A stretch of 64,000 bases of DNA, from NCBI GenBank assembly GCA_946699065.1, contig CAMPDV010000062.1, positions 19,160 through 83,159 of the forward strand, in the 5' to 3' direction. Source of the stretch: Loxodes magnus (lineage: Eukaryota > Ciliophora > Karyorelictea > Loxodida > Loxodidae). Numbering within the stretch: the first letter of the stretch is position 1; the number at the start of each line of letters is the position of its first letter. The notes beneath the pieces are model-generated. The model did not search any database. It was not told where the DNA came from and saw nothing but the letters and a program-made list of their open reading frames with translations. A program made the translations under genes and the position numbers. Shown here piece after piece: positions 46,725 to 60,499 of the stretch.

Positions 46725-47470
46725 TGTTGCTGATAAAACAACTATTTTAAACGGTGTCCATATTGGCACTGTTGAACATTTTAATTTCGTTATTATTATT
46801 ATTAAATTAGAAATTTAGTAGAGAAAGATTCTATTATTAAGTCTTTATTATTCATTTTATTTATTCATCAATTATTCATTTTCTCAAGTGGAATATTAAA
46901 GCATAGCTGAGATCATTAATAACATATGCAACTTTAATAAGCTAAATTAAATTTGTATATATTCCATAAAAGTAAACTTAAAAGCGAGAATTTTAATTCT
47001 TAACAGAATATGAAACTTAGGATAAATATAATTAATAGAGGGATATCTAAATAGTGAAGAATGAAATAAGCTAATTAAATCAAAATTATTTATTTAAGAT
47101 AACTAAAAGCAATCACATTGCATATGCAAAAAATCCTCAAACTTAAACTAAAATAACTTGGAGATAAGAATAAATTTTGTTTACCATTATTTAAAATATT
47201 AGATATAGAGTTAGTTTATGGTTATTATAAGCATAAGCTTTATATGGTTATTTAAATATATAATAAAGCAATGAATTAATAGCTATATAAATTAAGAAAT
47301 ACGATATTTTGTTGTTAAATTGAAAGATTTTAGCTTCAGGTTGTATAATTTGCTAAATTGTTATAAATTAAAAGAGTCTCATTATAATTAATTAATAAAC
47401 TACTATTAATTTAAATTCCGAGTATCTGAATTTGATTCTTCATTCAAATAGTGCTAAATCTACTTTTATT
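46725..47470. other. AT-rich intergenic DNA
   Basis: About 750 bp, AT-rich; nothing recognised. Confidence 0.45.
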
Positions 47471-47475
47471 ATAAT

Positions 47476-47811
47476 ATGACGCTTAAAATAGTCGTTATTG
47501 GCTTGCTTACAATTTTCGCTTTTGTACAGGCCTAAAATGATACGATAAAGGACGCGGCAGCTGAATAAGTTAAAGAAGAAGTTAAAGAGGAAGTAAAAGA
47601 AGCTGTTGAAGAAGTTAAGGAAGATATAAGTGATGCTTGGGATAAAGCTAATGAAACATTAAAAATTGGACGGGTGATACTGAGAAATACATGGAAGAAA
47701 AAGGAATAACATGGGACTCACGTTATAATAGTATTAGCAATATTAGTTGTCGTTTTGGTAGCTATTGCTTATGTTGCAGAAAGAAAGAAGAAAATCATTA
47801 CTTAAGAATGA
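47476..47811 (+). CDS. Small single-pass membrane protein
   Basis: One intact frame of 111 codons under TAA/TAG=Gln, ending at TGA 47809-47811. It has a signal peptide (MTLKIVVIGLLTIFAFVQAQ), an acidic helical region of repeated VKEE/VKEA units (residues about 25-55), a basic stretch, then a transmembrane helix (HVIIVLAILVVVLVAIAYVA, about 80-100) and a short basic tail KKKIITQE. The organisation is that of a type I membrane protein. No family was recognised. It is useful as a clean example that TAA is sense and TGA terminates here. Confidence 0.75.
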
Positions 47812-47819
47812 AAGATTAA

Positions 47820-50525
47820 AAACTTTAAAAATTTCCTTTTATTCTAATTGGCTTAGGGTCTAATTTTTAGTTTTATTCCCTTATTTATCTTCTATAAAAC
47901 GAGTGGACTAAATTTTTCTTTATAAGCTTATTTCAAGATACAATAATGAAGTTTCCAATAATTATTTCCATCTTATATTTAAAATTTTATCACTTGTATT
48001 TTTATCTTAAAAATTAAAAAAAAGCCATATAGCTTTAGTAAGCTTTTAAATAATAAGCAACTTAGCCACACTTTTATTAATTTAATTGATAAATTGTAAA
48101 TGGTATGTAGGCTCTTTGCAATGAGACCTAAAGCCTAAATGATTATATTTTATTAAAAAAGCTGTTTAATAGTTATATCATGTAATTAGTTGCTCTTGCT
48201 TATTAAAAAGCTGCTTATCTTTTCATAAAAAATGTAACTATTTACTCTTGGATTCATTTAATATGCTTTTTAAATCATAAACCACTCAATTAAGTCTTTG
48301 AAAGCTATTTATCGCATTATTTAGATAAACTTTCGCTTTTTTAATTTTTAATTTGTAATATATAAAAACCATTAAACTATAATGGAAGGATAATCAAATA
48401 ACACATTGCTATATAAGAAAATAAAAATTAACATCGATAGTTAAAAGATGAAAGCTATCCAAATTGTTATTTCAATTATTATAAATGCTAAGCTTAATAA
48501 TCAAAATATGAATTAAATTAATAAATTAATAAAACTATAATCTTAATTTAGTATAATCCTATGAACTTCATATATCTAATTTAATAAAATTTAATATATA
48601 AAAGAGAAAAATTAAATACAAAATATATAAATATATAACTATAAAAAGGTGTTTTATATCATTTTTTATCTTTATACTTCTATTAACAGTTTACTAAATT
48701 TTTATCATTAAGCTTTTTTCGTATTTCCCAATTATTTTAAACAAATAAGTAAAATACTAGGATTTTATTAGAATTTAAATATTATAGGTTTTATAATTTA
48801 AATATTAAAATGATTATAGAAAAGATATTAGATAATTTAATTTATTTAAATACAAATAAGCTTTTTGTAATTCAGTTTAAATCAAATTTCTATATTCTCG
48901 CCCTTCTTTTTTGATAAATAGTATAAATCAGATATTTAATCATTAATTTTATAAATTACAACTGCTTTTCTTTATTTTCCTTAATATACTCAATCCCTTT
49001 AAGATAGAAAAAATTAATTTAACCTGAAATAAGACATTTTTAATTTTAATAATGACGAAAAAAATTAAATTAAGAAAAGAAAAATTAATATAAATTAAAT
49101 AGATTATAATAAACTTAATACTCAATTTATAAAGCAAAAGAAACTTAAAATATAATAAATAAAATTTATTTATTCAAATCTCTTTTAAGACAGTAAGTTT
49201 ACTTTAATTTAATTTAATTTAATTTAAAAACTTTTATTATAAAGATTAAATTAAATTTAGACAAAATGTATTAATAAAAAATAAGTAATCATTTAAGCTT
49301 TTAGTTTTGATATATTTTAAACTTTAATAACTTAATTATCAAAATAAATATTTATTATCTTAATGTTTTATTTTATTTTGCTAGCTTTAGAATTTATAAT
49401 AAATTTATAATTAAATTTAAATATAAGAGTATTCAAATCTGCTCTTTCAAGTTTTTAAGAGTATGATTTATTCCAAATTTAAGTAAAAAAAATCTAAATT
49501 TTTCTTTTATAAAAATAATTTTTTAATAATTTTTTATCATTATATAATAAAGATAATAGTTAAATAAAAATATTCAATTTTTACATTAAAAAATAAAAAT
49601 TTGAAGATGATTAAGAAAATATAGAATATTCAGAAAATCAAATCTAAGAAAGAAGTTTTTAATTAAAAAAAACAAAAATTTTCAAAAGAAAAACTTAAAA
49701 ATAATAAATATAATGCTACTTTATGAATAAATTTAGAAAAAAGAATCAATATTAATTTAAGCAAATAACGAAATTTGAAAAATTTTAAGAGTGAGTTGAT
49801 TCTACAGACAGTTGTTTTTTTTAATTTAATTAAAGTTAAATTTAATTAATTTACAAATAATAGATTAAAAATTTTATGAATTACAAGAAATTTATAAAAG
49901 ATAATAAATTTTATTTTTTTCTTTTGCTTGGAAATAATTTAAATAAAATGAAAATTCAGGCACCAAATAATTTATTACTTAGATTTTTTCCCAAATTAAT
50001 TTATCTAAAGGGAATTTCCTGTTTTCAAGAGAAAACAAAAAAAAAGCGCTTAATATTGAATTCCATTTTCCACCCTATAAACATAATTATTAAAATGAAT
50101 TTATGATTTTAAAATTTCATTTATATATTCTTTTATAATTATATATTTTTAACTTATTAATAAGATATAAATAATTGCATCTCAGCAAAATTATGATTTT
50201 TATACGATATTAATTCAATTTATTATAAATATTACTTAAAAAGAATGATTTAATTCTTTTTAAAGTTAAGGATTTATTTAATTTGTTTTTAAGACTTAGA
50301 GTCTTTAATGATATACTTGAAAATAAAAATAAAAATTTAAAAATATACAAAAAATCAATATTTTTCCCTTTTTAAATTTAATAATTTGCTTTATATTTTT
50401 ATAAAATTTTACTATCCTTTGTGCTTAAAACTAAATTTAAAATGAAAGGTTTTATTAAATATATTTCTTTTATGATATTTTAAAACTTTTTATTATGTTA
50501 TAAATAATTAAAATGATAAGGTAGG
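47820..50525. other. Long AT-rich stretch, no gene recognised
   Basis: About 2.7 kb of extremely AT-rich DNA. A short plus-strand stretch at 49,876-50,106 has normal-looking codons (MNYKKFIKDNKFYFFLLLGN) but no supporting motif. Nothing else was recognised. Confidence 0.4.
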
Positions 50526-50530
50526 TCTTT

Positions 50531-53500
50531 ATGATAGCTACCATATTTATTTTTATTTCTTAAGCTCAAGTCTATTTTCTTGAAATTCTTGATCCTAATA
50601 TCCCAACTTATATCTCTCATGAAAATTGAGTAAAAAATAAAAGTTTCTATAGTTATGGATTGCAGTTCACATCTTAAAATAATTATAGCATTTCTGTTTG
50701 GTTACAATTTGATGAGAACTATTAGCATGAATGATGAGGATCATTTTTAATAATCAAAAACGGAGATTTTTATCTTGAGTTAGCTTTAAGATAAGATAAA
50801 AGTAGCTTGTAAACTTCTTTTTGAATAAGGAAATAAAGCCCTAAAAGACTAAGGTAATTGTTTGTATATTACAATTGTAAGTAATATTTGAGTATTTTTT
50901 TCGATGAAAGGGAGTATAAGTGGATAATTTGGACTTATGTTGACTCATTCAAATATAAATAATTAATTTATAACTAAATAATGAACTTTTTGATGACTTT
51001 TTAAATTTTGATGATAGTTGGATAATTTATGAAGGAAGTTACTCTCAAAATTTTAATTATAGAGGTTGAATGTACTCTTTAAGGTATTATTACACTTATT
51101 ATTTAAGTACTGAAGACATCATTTATTTTTTATAACTAATATAATATTAATTGCTATGTTCTTTGCACTAATGCTATGGAACTAACTAAGACAATTGCTT
51201 ATAATGTTAAAGCGGTTGAAAATTAGGATAAGATTAGTGCTACTGGTGAAAATAAACTTTCAATCGAAGGTGAATGTTCCTAATACTGTCCTGCTACTCA
51301 GCAAGATATTGATAGCAATGGATTGTGTGATTGATGTAATAAACTCTTAATTATTGCTTATAATGTAATTAATCAGGTCTTATGTGCACTTAATGCTAAC
51401 CTAGTTATTTTGTTTAAGAAGGATAATGTATCTCTTGCTAATCTTATAGTGAATTTTGTGAAAATTGTAATTAAACTTAATGCCTTAGATGTGAATCAAG
51501 TAAAAAACTTACTAATTTTACTTGCAGTGATGATTGCATAAGCAATGAATAAGATTACAATTTAGATAAAATATGTGAACCTTGTGGTAATCAGTGAAAA
51601 TTTTTGCAAGTTCTGCAGTAATTACTAATGCTCAGAATGCTAAAATGGCTATTACTTAGAAGGTATTTAATGGCTATGCATGTAACTAGAGTATAAATAA
51701 CTGTAATCAATGCACTTAAGATGGAAAATATTGCTATAAGTGTGATTAGAATAAAGGCTTAAAATTGACAAATAATACATGCTAAAATGAATGTACATAA
51801 TTTTAATAAGATTATGATTCAGATGGAATTTGCTTATAATGTAGCTTGTCAATACAAAACTGTCTAAGATGTACTAAAAACTACAAAATCTGTTAGCAAT
51901 GCATTTCTTATGAATATTACTTCCTATAGTAAGAAATTAAATGTGATTTTTGCTATAATAAAATTGACTAATGCTAAAGATGTAACTTATAAGGAAATAT
52001 TTGCAAATTATGCTTACCTACTTTTATTCTTTTTGATAATTCTTGTTTAATAAAATGTCCAAATAACACTTATTTTGAATATAATCAATCCTGTTATTAA
52101 TGCGAGAAAGAAATATGAAATGTGATTAATGTTCTTCTTATGGAGACGTATGCTTAAAGTGCTAATAAGGTTATTATTTACTCTAAAATTAGTGTGTTAA
52201 TTAATGTCCTTAAAATACATACTTCGAGTATAACTCTACATGCTAACATTGCAACTAAAGTATTTAGAATTGCCTCTTTTGTACATAAAAAGGAGAGAAT
52301 TGTACCAAGTGTGAAGTAGACTATTATTTATTTGAAAACTAGTGTGGTTTCAGAATGCCCAAGATAATATTGATAAAGTGAGAGCAATACTTGTGAAAAG
52401 TGCGAAAAGAAGATCCCAAAACTGTGAGGGAATGCACAAGAGAAGGAGATGTATGCATTTAATGCCTACAAAATTATTTTCTATAAAATGAAAATAATTC
52501 TATATTATGGTTAGTTTGCCAATTGAAATATTATTAAATCGACGGAATATGTTACTAATGCAATTTCAGTTTAGAAGTGCAATTAATTTTATAATTTCTT
52601 AGGGATAAATGAATGCGATATTTGTCCTAACAATGTAGATTTTATTTCAAAAAATGAATGTTTTAAATATATCAAAATAATGATACAGAGCATAATGAAA
52701 ATAAAGAAGACACTAAATCAAAAAATTAGATAACATCTTTTTAAAGTTTAGATGATTTTAGTATTTCAAATTCTTAATAAGTGATTATAAGTGCTACAAA
52801 TTTTCTTTAGTCTTCAGGAACTTATTCAGTGGTTCTGGCAATATAGTAACATTAGTTTTTAGTGCTTTCAGTTAGTCTGCTACTTCTAGTGGAACTTTTT
52901 TTCTATTATAAGCTCTTTTAACTACTTAACTTATCCTAACGAATGCATATATAGATGTTTTAACGATCTGAAGACATAAATGCATATTTTTTTTAGAATT
53001 TTAATAACAATTAACCAATAGGAGGGATAAATAACAACGATTTATTCAACTTTGACCTAGACTCTGATAAATTAAAAGCCGAAAAATAAATTTATATTCT
53101 TATGAACTATTAAAGTTATACTTTATTAGCCAATTTGGTATCTGCTCTTATTCCTCTTTTTCTTTTACTTTCAATTGATTTAATACTAAATTGCTAGGAA
53201 AAATTACATTAAAAAAGGGATAGAATGAATAAGAAGTAACTTTACAAATAGAGAAAATGTAACTCTTATCTATGTTCTTAAGACTCTTTAAATAAATATC
53301 GCAGCAATGCTTTAATTATATCATTTTAGTTTCAGTGATTTTTACACTGCTATTAATTCCTTGCTTGCTATAATTGTCTTAGATAGTCACTAAATACAGA
53401 TAATATAGATTTCTTGCATTATTCACTCATTTCTTATTGCTAGAAAATATTTCAAACTTAAGACCATTTATAAAAAAATAGTGAAAAAGAAATCGAAGGA

Positions 53501-54139
53501 CAGCTAGCTTAACTAAGGCAGAAATATATAATTTTCTTTGACTTAAAGGTATAAAATACCTTTATTTAAAGCTTATACTAACTTTCTTTTTACTAAGAAG
53601 ACTTTTCATTTCAATAGTAGCAGTTATGCTTGTTGAAAATTAGATTGCATAAGTGATTAATTATTTGATTCACTGCCTCTTTTGATTATTTTATATTTAC
53701 CATAGCAGACCTTTAGAGTGAAATTAGCTTATTTATTTGAAATAATAAGAGAGCTTATTTTAATCTTTATCTACTTTTTTAACTTTTATTATCTAGCATC
53801 CAAGATAAGTAACTTACTGAGGATTAAATAAAAGAAAAAAATAATTTAGGAGTTTGACTTGTTGCAGTAAGTTGCTGCTATTCGTTTGCAATGATAATCG
53901 TTTCGTTAATATTAACTGTATGCGATATTATTAAAGAGTGCAAAAATAGATAAAAAATAAAGTTCTAGTAATAGGGAAATAAAGACAACTTAAAAAATAA
54001 AGAAACTATTTTTCTTTAATTTTAGTCTTAGAATTAGAACATCAACTATTTTAATACAAGAGATTATTCAAGTAATTACTTAGGAAAATCTTCAGTTGAG
54101 CTTTTAAAAGAATCTTCAGTGGTTGGAGTGCAAAAATGA
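50531..54139 (+). CDS. Cys-rich multi-pass surface protein
   Basis: ATG 50531 opens with a signal-like MIATIFIFISQAQVYFLEIL. The N-terminal part (to about 51,160) is beta-rich, with KNGDFYLELALRQ, suggesting a lectin/LamG-like fold. From 51,270 to about 52,670 are many furin/EGF-like Cys repeats with CxxC spacing (CISCQSYSEFCENCNQTQCL, CTQCQPSYF, CLKCQQGYYL, CNQSIQNCLFC). Several hydrophobic segments follow between 52,850 and 53,930 (for example LLANLVSALIPLFLLLSIDL), so the C-terminal part is multi-pass. It ends KSSVELLKESSVVGVQK at TGA 54137-54139. Multiple frame changes occur along the repeats; short introns or decay could explain them. Similar Cys-rich multi-pass proteins form large families in ciliates. 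The ligand is unknown. Confidence 0.6.
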
Positions 54140-54144
54140 CTTAA

Positions 54145-55285
54145 TTTATAAGATCTTCTACTTGAGAAAAAAAAATCCACAAAATATAAAAAGACGACAA
54201 AAATAAAGCATCTGAAGATTATAACTTGACTACATGATTTAATTCTTATTTTAGATTTAAGCATAAAATTAAAATGAAATATTCTACTTATAATATTCAA
54301 GCTGCTAAGCAAATCTTCTATTTTAGAAAATGAACCACTTACTAAATTAATAAATATTTATACAATAAGTTTATTAAAAAGGATTAAGAGTCAAATAAAT
54401 AATAATATATATAAACATTTCTAGCTTTCGAGAAAAATTCTAATCTCTTTGATTTTTGTCATATTTTAGCTCTTAATTTAAAAATAAGAGAATAATTTAT
54501 TGATTAAAGCTGACTATATATAAGATTTTATTTAAGTAGAATTTAGAAATATTTAATAGGCATGAATAATAATAATAGCATAGACTTAATAACTTGATTC
54601 ATATGAATTATTATTAATGATAAATAGGATTTATAAATATATTAAGAATTTTACTTTTTAGAATTAATTCATTCAAATAGAATTAATAGTTAAATAGGTG
54701 TTAAGTTAATTTAGCTATCAAGTGCTAAAATTGTTTAATAAGTTAATAGTTTTCTACTATTATTAAACAATAAATTGGCGCTAAGATTATAATTCCCCTT
54801 TAAATAAATACTTCTTTAGATATTATTAAATTAAAAAAACTTAGGTGCTTAATTATATAAATTAGATTAAGATTGGGAATTAACTTATTTCTCTTAAAAG
54901 TATATTATCACTCTGATTTCTATTTATTTTCCTACTCAAATGCAAATTCGTTTGAAGCTGTAACTAGACTATCTTAATTATTTTAATATAATGCACTCAA
55001 ATTAGAGTCTTTGCTAACAAGATCATTTTTATCTTTTTTTGCTGAATATTACTAGGAATCCAAATTTAACTGAGCGACTTGAATACTTGAAACCTTATGC
55101 TAAGGATTCATTTAAGACGATGAAACATTTAGGTCTTACACTTATATTTAAGAGAAGCCAAAGTTAACATTTTAAAGCTAGTTTTTTTCGATAATTTTCC
55201 TCATTAATGAACTTTATTGTAAGTTGATAGAAGAAAATTATATGCTTTCATAAGCTTATTCTTCCAAAATTTTTTTAATTAGAAA
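54145..55285. other. AT-rich intergenic DNA between convergent genes
   Basis: The Cys-rich gene (plus) and the receptor kinase (minus) converge here. AT-rich; no gene recognised. Confidence 0.45.
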
Positions 55286-55292
55286 TTAAATT

Positions 55293-57584
55293 TCATATGC
55301 TTATGGTCGCTCGCTTGGTTAGTGGCTGAAACATTTTAAAAGCATATTCTTTAAATCTCCCATTAAAAAAATTACAAATTTCAGGATATTTTGAACTTGT
55401 AAGACTCGAAATTATACTGAATGAATTCATACTTTCCCATGGTCTTTTTTCTGCGAAAATTTCATTAATAATACACCCAAGAGCTCCATATATCTACAGC
55501 AGTTCCTATTCCTTTACTTTCGAATTATTCAGGAGGACATATAATTGCAAGTTCCAACCATTTGGCTTGCAAACTGAGCGCTATTCGAATGATTGTCTAT
55601 AAATCTTGCCATTCCTAAATCGCATATTTTTACATTATAATCCTTATCTAGTAAAATATTTTCTGGTTTAAGGTCTCTATGAATTATCTTTTATTAATGT
55701 AAGTAAGAAATTCCTTCACATACTTATAGGATTATCGTTAACTTTTAGCGCGTTGCTAAGGCTTAAGTTTTCTTTTCTGAATATAATAAATCGAAAAGAG
55801 ATTTTTCCATAAGTTCTGTGATAATGCAAAATGGTTGAAACTCTTCAATACACACTCCTATTAAACTTATAAATCTAATATGTTTAATTTATAATATGGC
55901 TCATAGTTCTTTTAATAATAAGTTCAATGACTCTTCATCACTCACGTTCTAATTTAAAATCTTGATTGCAACAGGCTTTTATCTTAAACTTCCTTTATAA
56001 ACTTTCCCAAAAGATCCTTTTCCAATCAAATTTTTAATGGAAATTTTTACTTCTTTGAAGTCTAAAATTCAAATCCCTTTAAGCTGCAATTTTCCCAGTT
56101 TTTTTTGTTTATCTTCTTTAAGATCTGAATCATTTAAGAGAGTTAAAAGCTTCTATTGTTTCTTTTTGCTTCTTCTTTTCTTAATATAAATTATTATTAA
56201 TACTACTAATAAAAGTATTAAGCCAGCACATAAAAACCAGAATATATTATCTCATGATCAGCTGTCTGAGTTTTATGTCTCTAAAAACATAAAATTCTAT
56301 CCTAGAATTTATTGTTAAGAGTTATTTTTTCACAAAAGCTAGAATAAATTTTATTTAATGCTTAAAGCATAAACTCCTGCCTTTTCAGTTCTATTGTCTC
56401 CTAATAAATTAATCAGCTTGTTTTCAACATTGTCACTTAAGTAATAGCGAATTTAATGTTAAGGGTTATCTTCATTTATTCTTCGCTTCATACTATTATA
56501 AATTTATTGTCTTGCAAAGCAGTTAAGTATCATGAATTTATACTTCCATATTGAACTGTTTAACTTTAAGCTTCAGATGTATCCGATTTCTAAGAGTTAA
56601 AGATATAATATTTGATATAGTTATTTTAAGGGCTTTAAGAGGAAATTTGAAATATTACGCGAAGATAATTTGACGATTTTCTTAGAACAGTAGCTTGAGA
56701 AAGTTCCACTAAAGATTACGAATTATGGCTGATTATAATTTCTTTTGTACTTTGCTGCAAGTTTTTATATTCGATTGCGTAATATCCACTGTGAAAATCA
56801 ACTGCATACCCATACAAAATAATAACTGAATTTTCTTCTTAATTCTTAACTATTGGAAACATAGCATATTGCCAAGAATTATAATTCTGCTTCATCTCTG
56901 CGGTTCCAATTAAAGAATTATTACCGAAGCAGTTTGATTATTAGCATTCAAATAACTACATTTGAATATAGAAATAATCTTATTTGTTCATAGCATCATA
57001 CACTAAAATTATCGTAGATCTATTATACCAATCTGCACTAAAACTGGCTTTGTAATTTTTTGAAAGCAATAAATTTTAACAGCCATAAGGACCAGCATTA
57101 TTAAATGCCTATCAGTATATATAAGTGCTATTAGTTTAATCATCAAAGTTATTCCAGAGTAAATAAAAATCCTAGCTGTCAGAAAGTTAAGGCATATACT
57201 TCAAAATAAGAAATAGGTAAACTATTATTAACTTCATAGAAAAGATCTTACTAGTTTAGTTAAGTGTCGTTTTCTATATCGAATATTTAGTACTAAAAAT
57301 ATTCTTAAGAGCAGGATGAAATCACCAACTATAAATTAGGTTAAAGCTGAATCTTCAATTAGAGTAGACTTTACGTTGTTAAGGCATTTTTATTTATCTT
57401 ATATTAGAGTAATATAATCAGATGTGCTAATTACATCGTTCTCGTCGTTTTAGAGATAACTTTCATTCTGCAGTTTGCTCATATAATTTTCAAAAGATTG
57501 TTAAATTTATCCATAAGGAAGAATATATTCACTTGATTTAATTTCCTTAACTATGATGCTTAATAATTGTAATATAATCAGCAT
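55293..57584 (-). pseudogene. Transmembrane receptor protein kinase, possibly broken
   Basis: ATG 57584 gives a signal peptide (MLIILQLLSIIVKEIKSS), then a long beta-type ectodomain, in which one frame runs well over 200 codons (for example YYAIEYKNLQQSTKEIIISH). A transmembrane helix lies near 56,200 (NIFWFLCAGLILLLVVLIII). The kinase has GKGSFGKVYKG (P-loop), VAIKIL (Lys), [11 protein letters not shown] (catalytic loop) and CDLGMAR (DLG for DFG), TKL-like in style. TGA encodes Trp in KGIWILDF and KELWAIL. After MVGTCNYMS the frame changes twice by 1 nt within about 60 bases (55,510-55,570), where the APE and DIW-LG motifs lie. No intron fits there, so it is a pseudogene or carries sequence errors. 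The likely end is TGA 55293-55295. Confidence 0.7.
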
Positions 57585-57589
57585 TTTTA

Positions 57590-58185
57590 ATCAAAGAAAT
57601 AAGTTTAATTGGCTTGAAAATTAGATCTAAAAGGGGTATAAAAAATCCTTTTTTATAATTAAAAACAATTGCATACCATTGCAGATTCTTATTACTAAGA
57701 TTTTCAATGCAAACTTAAAGGAATCTTTATATTGTAATAAATCCTTTCTATTCCAACTATCGACTCCTTACTTGCTAAATAAAATTTTCAACATTGAGAT
57801 AAACTTAGATAATATATTATAATAGAAGCATCTAACCAAATTACAACTCTATCGAGAAAATAAAAAAAGGCAGATATTTTCAAAAGGTTATAATAAGCAG
57901 GAGATAAGATTAACTAGATAATAAGTATATTGAATTGCACCCTTATTAAATAGTGCTTATAAAGATTATCTACCTAATCAGTGGATTAAAGTAAACTTGA
58001 TTTAGTTATAGATTAATTTTTATTTTAGCATATCTTTAAGCACTCTCTATTCATAAGATTTGAGCTAGAAATATCTTAATAAGCTTTACTATTTAAATAT
58101 ATCGATATAGTGATATAGTGATTTAATAAATACCTTAGATCTAACTACTTTATTTTAAATTTTTAACTGAATTCTTCTATTTATT
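57590..58185. other. Divergent intergenic region
   Basis: About 600 bp between the kinase (minus) and the Gln-rich gene (plus); it should hold promoters for both. No recognisable element. Confidence 0.4.
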
Positions 58186-58188
58186 ATC

Positions 58189-59035
58189 ATGGAGGAAATC
58201 AACGTCTAGAAGACTTCATTTTGAGAATTGTACTAGTAATATACTGCTTTAGAACTTGATAGTAACATATAGCTTTCTAGTGATATGTCTGAAAGAAATA
58301 AATAATTTAGGCAGAATTCTAAACTTTTTGAGAAGGATATCAAGGAATAAATTATCAATAAGTATGTAAATGAAGGATTTTAGTCCACTCTAGCCTACTT
58401 CAACTTAAATGAATCAGTGCTCAAAAAGTTCTTGATTAAAAATAAATAACAAGTTATGGAATAGCAGCAGTTGAAGTTCAGAGACTTAAATGAAGAAAAA
58501 AAGGTATTGTAGTTTTTTACGGCTAATTAATTTTACGAGGCATTTGGGCAATGGAATTTAAATGTAATAAGAGCCCTAGTAAGAAATAGAAATGGCTAAA
58601 ACTTAGGAAGAGTAGCAAATTCCTTTATAATAGAATATGGAATAACAAATTGAGTAATAATAAACTTAATAAACAAATTAAAGTCAAATAACTGATCAAA
58701 GCAGTTAGAAAAGCTAATAAGAACTATAAGCTCAGAAGATATAAAGCGAGCAAGATGCAATATAGCAATAAAAATAAGATTAAAATTATTAATTATATTT
58801 AAGAAATATCGAAAACTTTTATAACAAAAAGTATTCAGTATAAAATCCAAGCGGAGATATCCAGTGCGAAATATTATTAGTTGCATTAGAAAAATTCAAA
58901 AAGCACCCTCAAAATTTCAACTTAGATTAATTAATTAATTTATTCTCCTAAATTGCTTTTATAAAAGAGAAGGTCAAGTATTTGCTTAATTTCTTTTAAA
59001 TTGTTACTAATTTAATTTTTTAAATTATCAGGATA
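58189..59035 (+). CDS. Gln-rich helical protein
   Basis: ATG 58189: MEEINVQKTSFWELYQQYTA, then SERNKQFRQNSKLFEKDIKE and FYEAFGQWNL near 58,530-58,560. After a frame change the best frame is extremely Gln-rich (AKTQEEQQIPLQQNMEQQIE and onward, mostly TAA/TAG codons) and leads into a conserved-looking helical end: NIENFYNKKYSVQNPSGDIQ, LLVALEKFKKHPQNFNLDQL. The Gln tract is invisible in the standard code. The end is uncertain, since no TGA follows soon. No family recognised. Confidence 0.5.
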
Positions 59036-59039
59036 TTAT

Positions 59040-60490
59040 ATTAAAAGTTCAAATCCTTTAAAGATATTTATATATTTAAACTACTTGTAATTTAATTAAA
59101 TCCAAATTAAGTTTAAAGTAGATGCAGTCAAATTTTATAATCTAAGATTCTTAATTTAAAAGGAGTTTAGAATGCTTTATTAATTTAACCAGTTTAATTA
59201 TCTAAGTTTCCTTTTGATTCTTTAACATTTAAAAATTCTATCTTAGCTATTATAATGATATATCATATAACTAGTCATATGTATAATATCCTTTGTATTT
59301 AATTATTCTAATCAAATTAAATAAAGTTATCGATTTAACTCTCAATAAGCATAAGCTAGGCTTAAAGGATATAACTAAGTAATAAATTTAAAAGTTAACT
59401 ACTAATTAAGAAGATATTAATTACTATAGAAGAACTATCTTACAGGATTATTTAGTCTTGTGCTTATGGATATAAATTAGAATTATTTATCTTAAAATAC
59501 TAACACAAAAAGGGAAAAGTTTAAAGGCTTATGTGTTTTAGTTAAATAATTAGAGAATATGATAATAATAAGTCTTTCTAAAATGTATTAAGATAGCTTG
59601 CTTATATGAATAAATTATCATATCTTAATATATTTTTAATTAAGATAATCCATTTTAAATTAATTTTCTTGTTCATTCATTTGGTTTCTACTCTTCTTAG
59701 AGTTTATAGCTAAATTTCATTAGTTTAAGAATATTTATGCTATATACCTTTTATTTAATGATGATTATTTATAATCAATTTAAAGAAGTTAGAATATTAG
59801 GGATTGCTAGCTCATTATAGGTATGGAAAAAATCATAGTAAAGCAGATTAATTATAAACATATAATTATTCTACTATTTAGCACAATCGTTATAAACTGC
59901 TTAGAATTTGCTTTGCTTTAGTTATTAAGTCTATAGTACAGGAATTAAAGACTTGATTTATTGTAATAAATAAATCTTAGTTAAATTAAAAAGAGCTATA
60001 ATTAAATAATTACATGCTTATCTATAAATTTGAAATAGAGGAATGATAATGCTAGGTAAAGCATTCTAAATATAAAGCAAAACTGAAAAATAACCAAAAT
60101 TAATTTCTTAATTAATAGGAAAGATCTGATTTTAAGCATTACTCTTGACAGTCTTTTAAAGAACTACAATAAAATTAAATAAAGTATAAAATATTTAAAT
60201 CTTTGAATTGTAATTAAAGGTTTAAATGAATATTCAATTATAGATAAACATTATTAATTGAATAATTAAAAATAAGCAAGTACAGCTAGTATAAATATTT
60301 TCTTATATGAGAATTATATTTCTAAGTAGTATGGTAAACATTAGTAATATATCTCTTATCTTTCACAAATAAGCGAATTATAAAATAATTAATTTTAGTA
60401 GTTTATCTAATGTAATTACCTTTTTTTCTTACTATTTAAAGTTATTCTTTAAATTTATCTCTCTTTTTAATGAAAAAATTCAGATAATAA
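59040..60490. other. AT-rich intergenic DNA
   Basis: About 1.4 kb of AT-rich DNA; no gene recognised. The 3' end of the Gln-rich gene may extend into it. Confidence 0.4.
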
Positions 60491-60499
60491 TAATAAATA

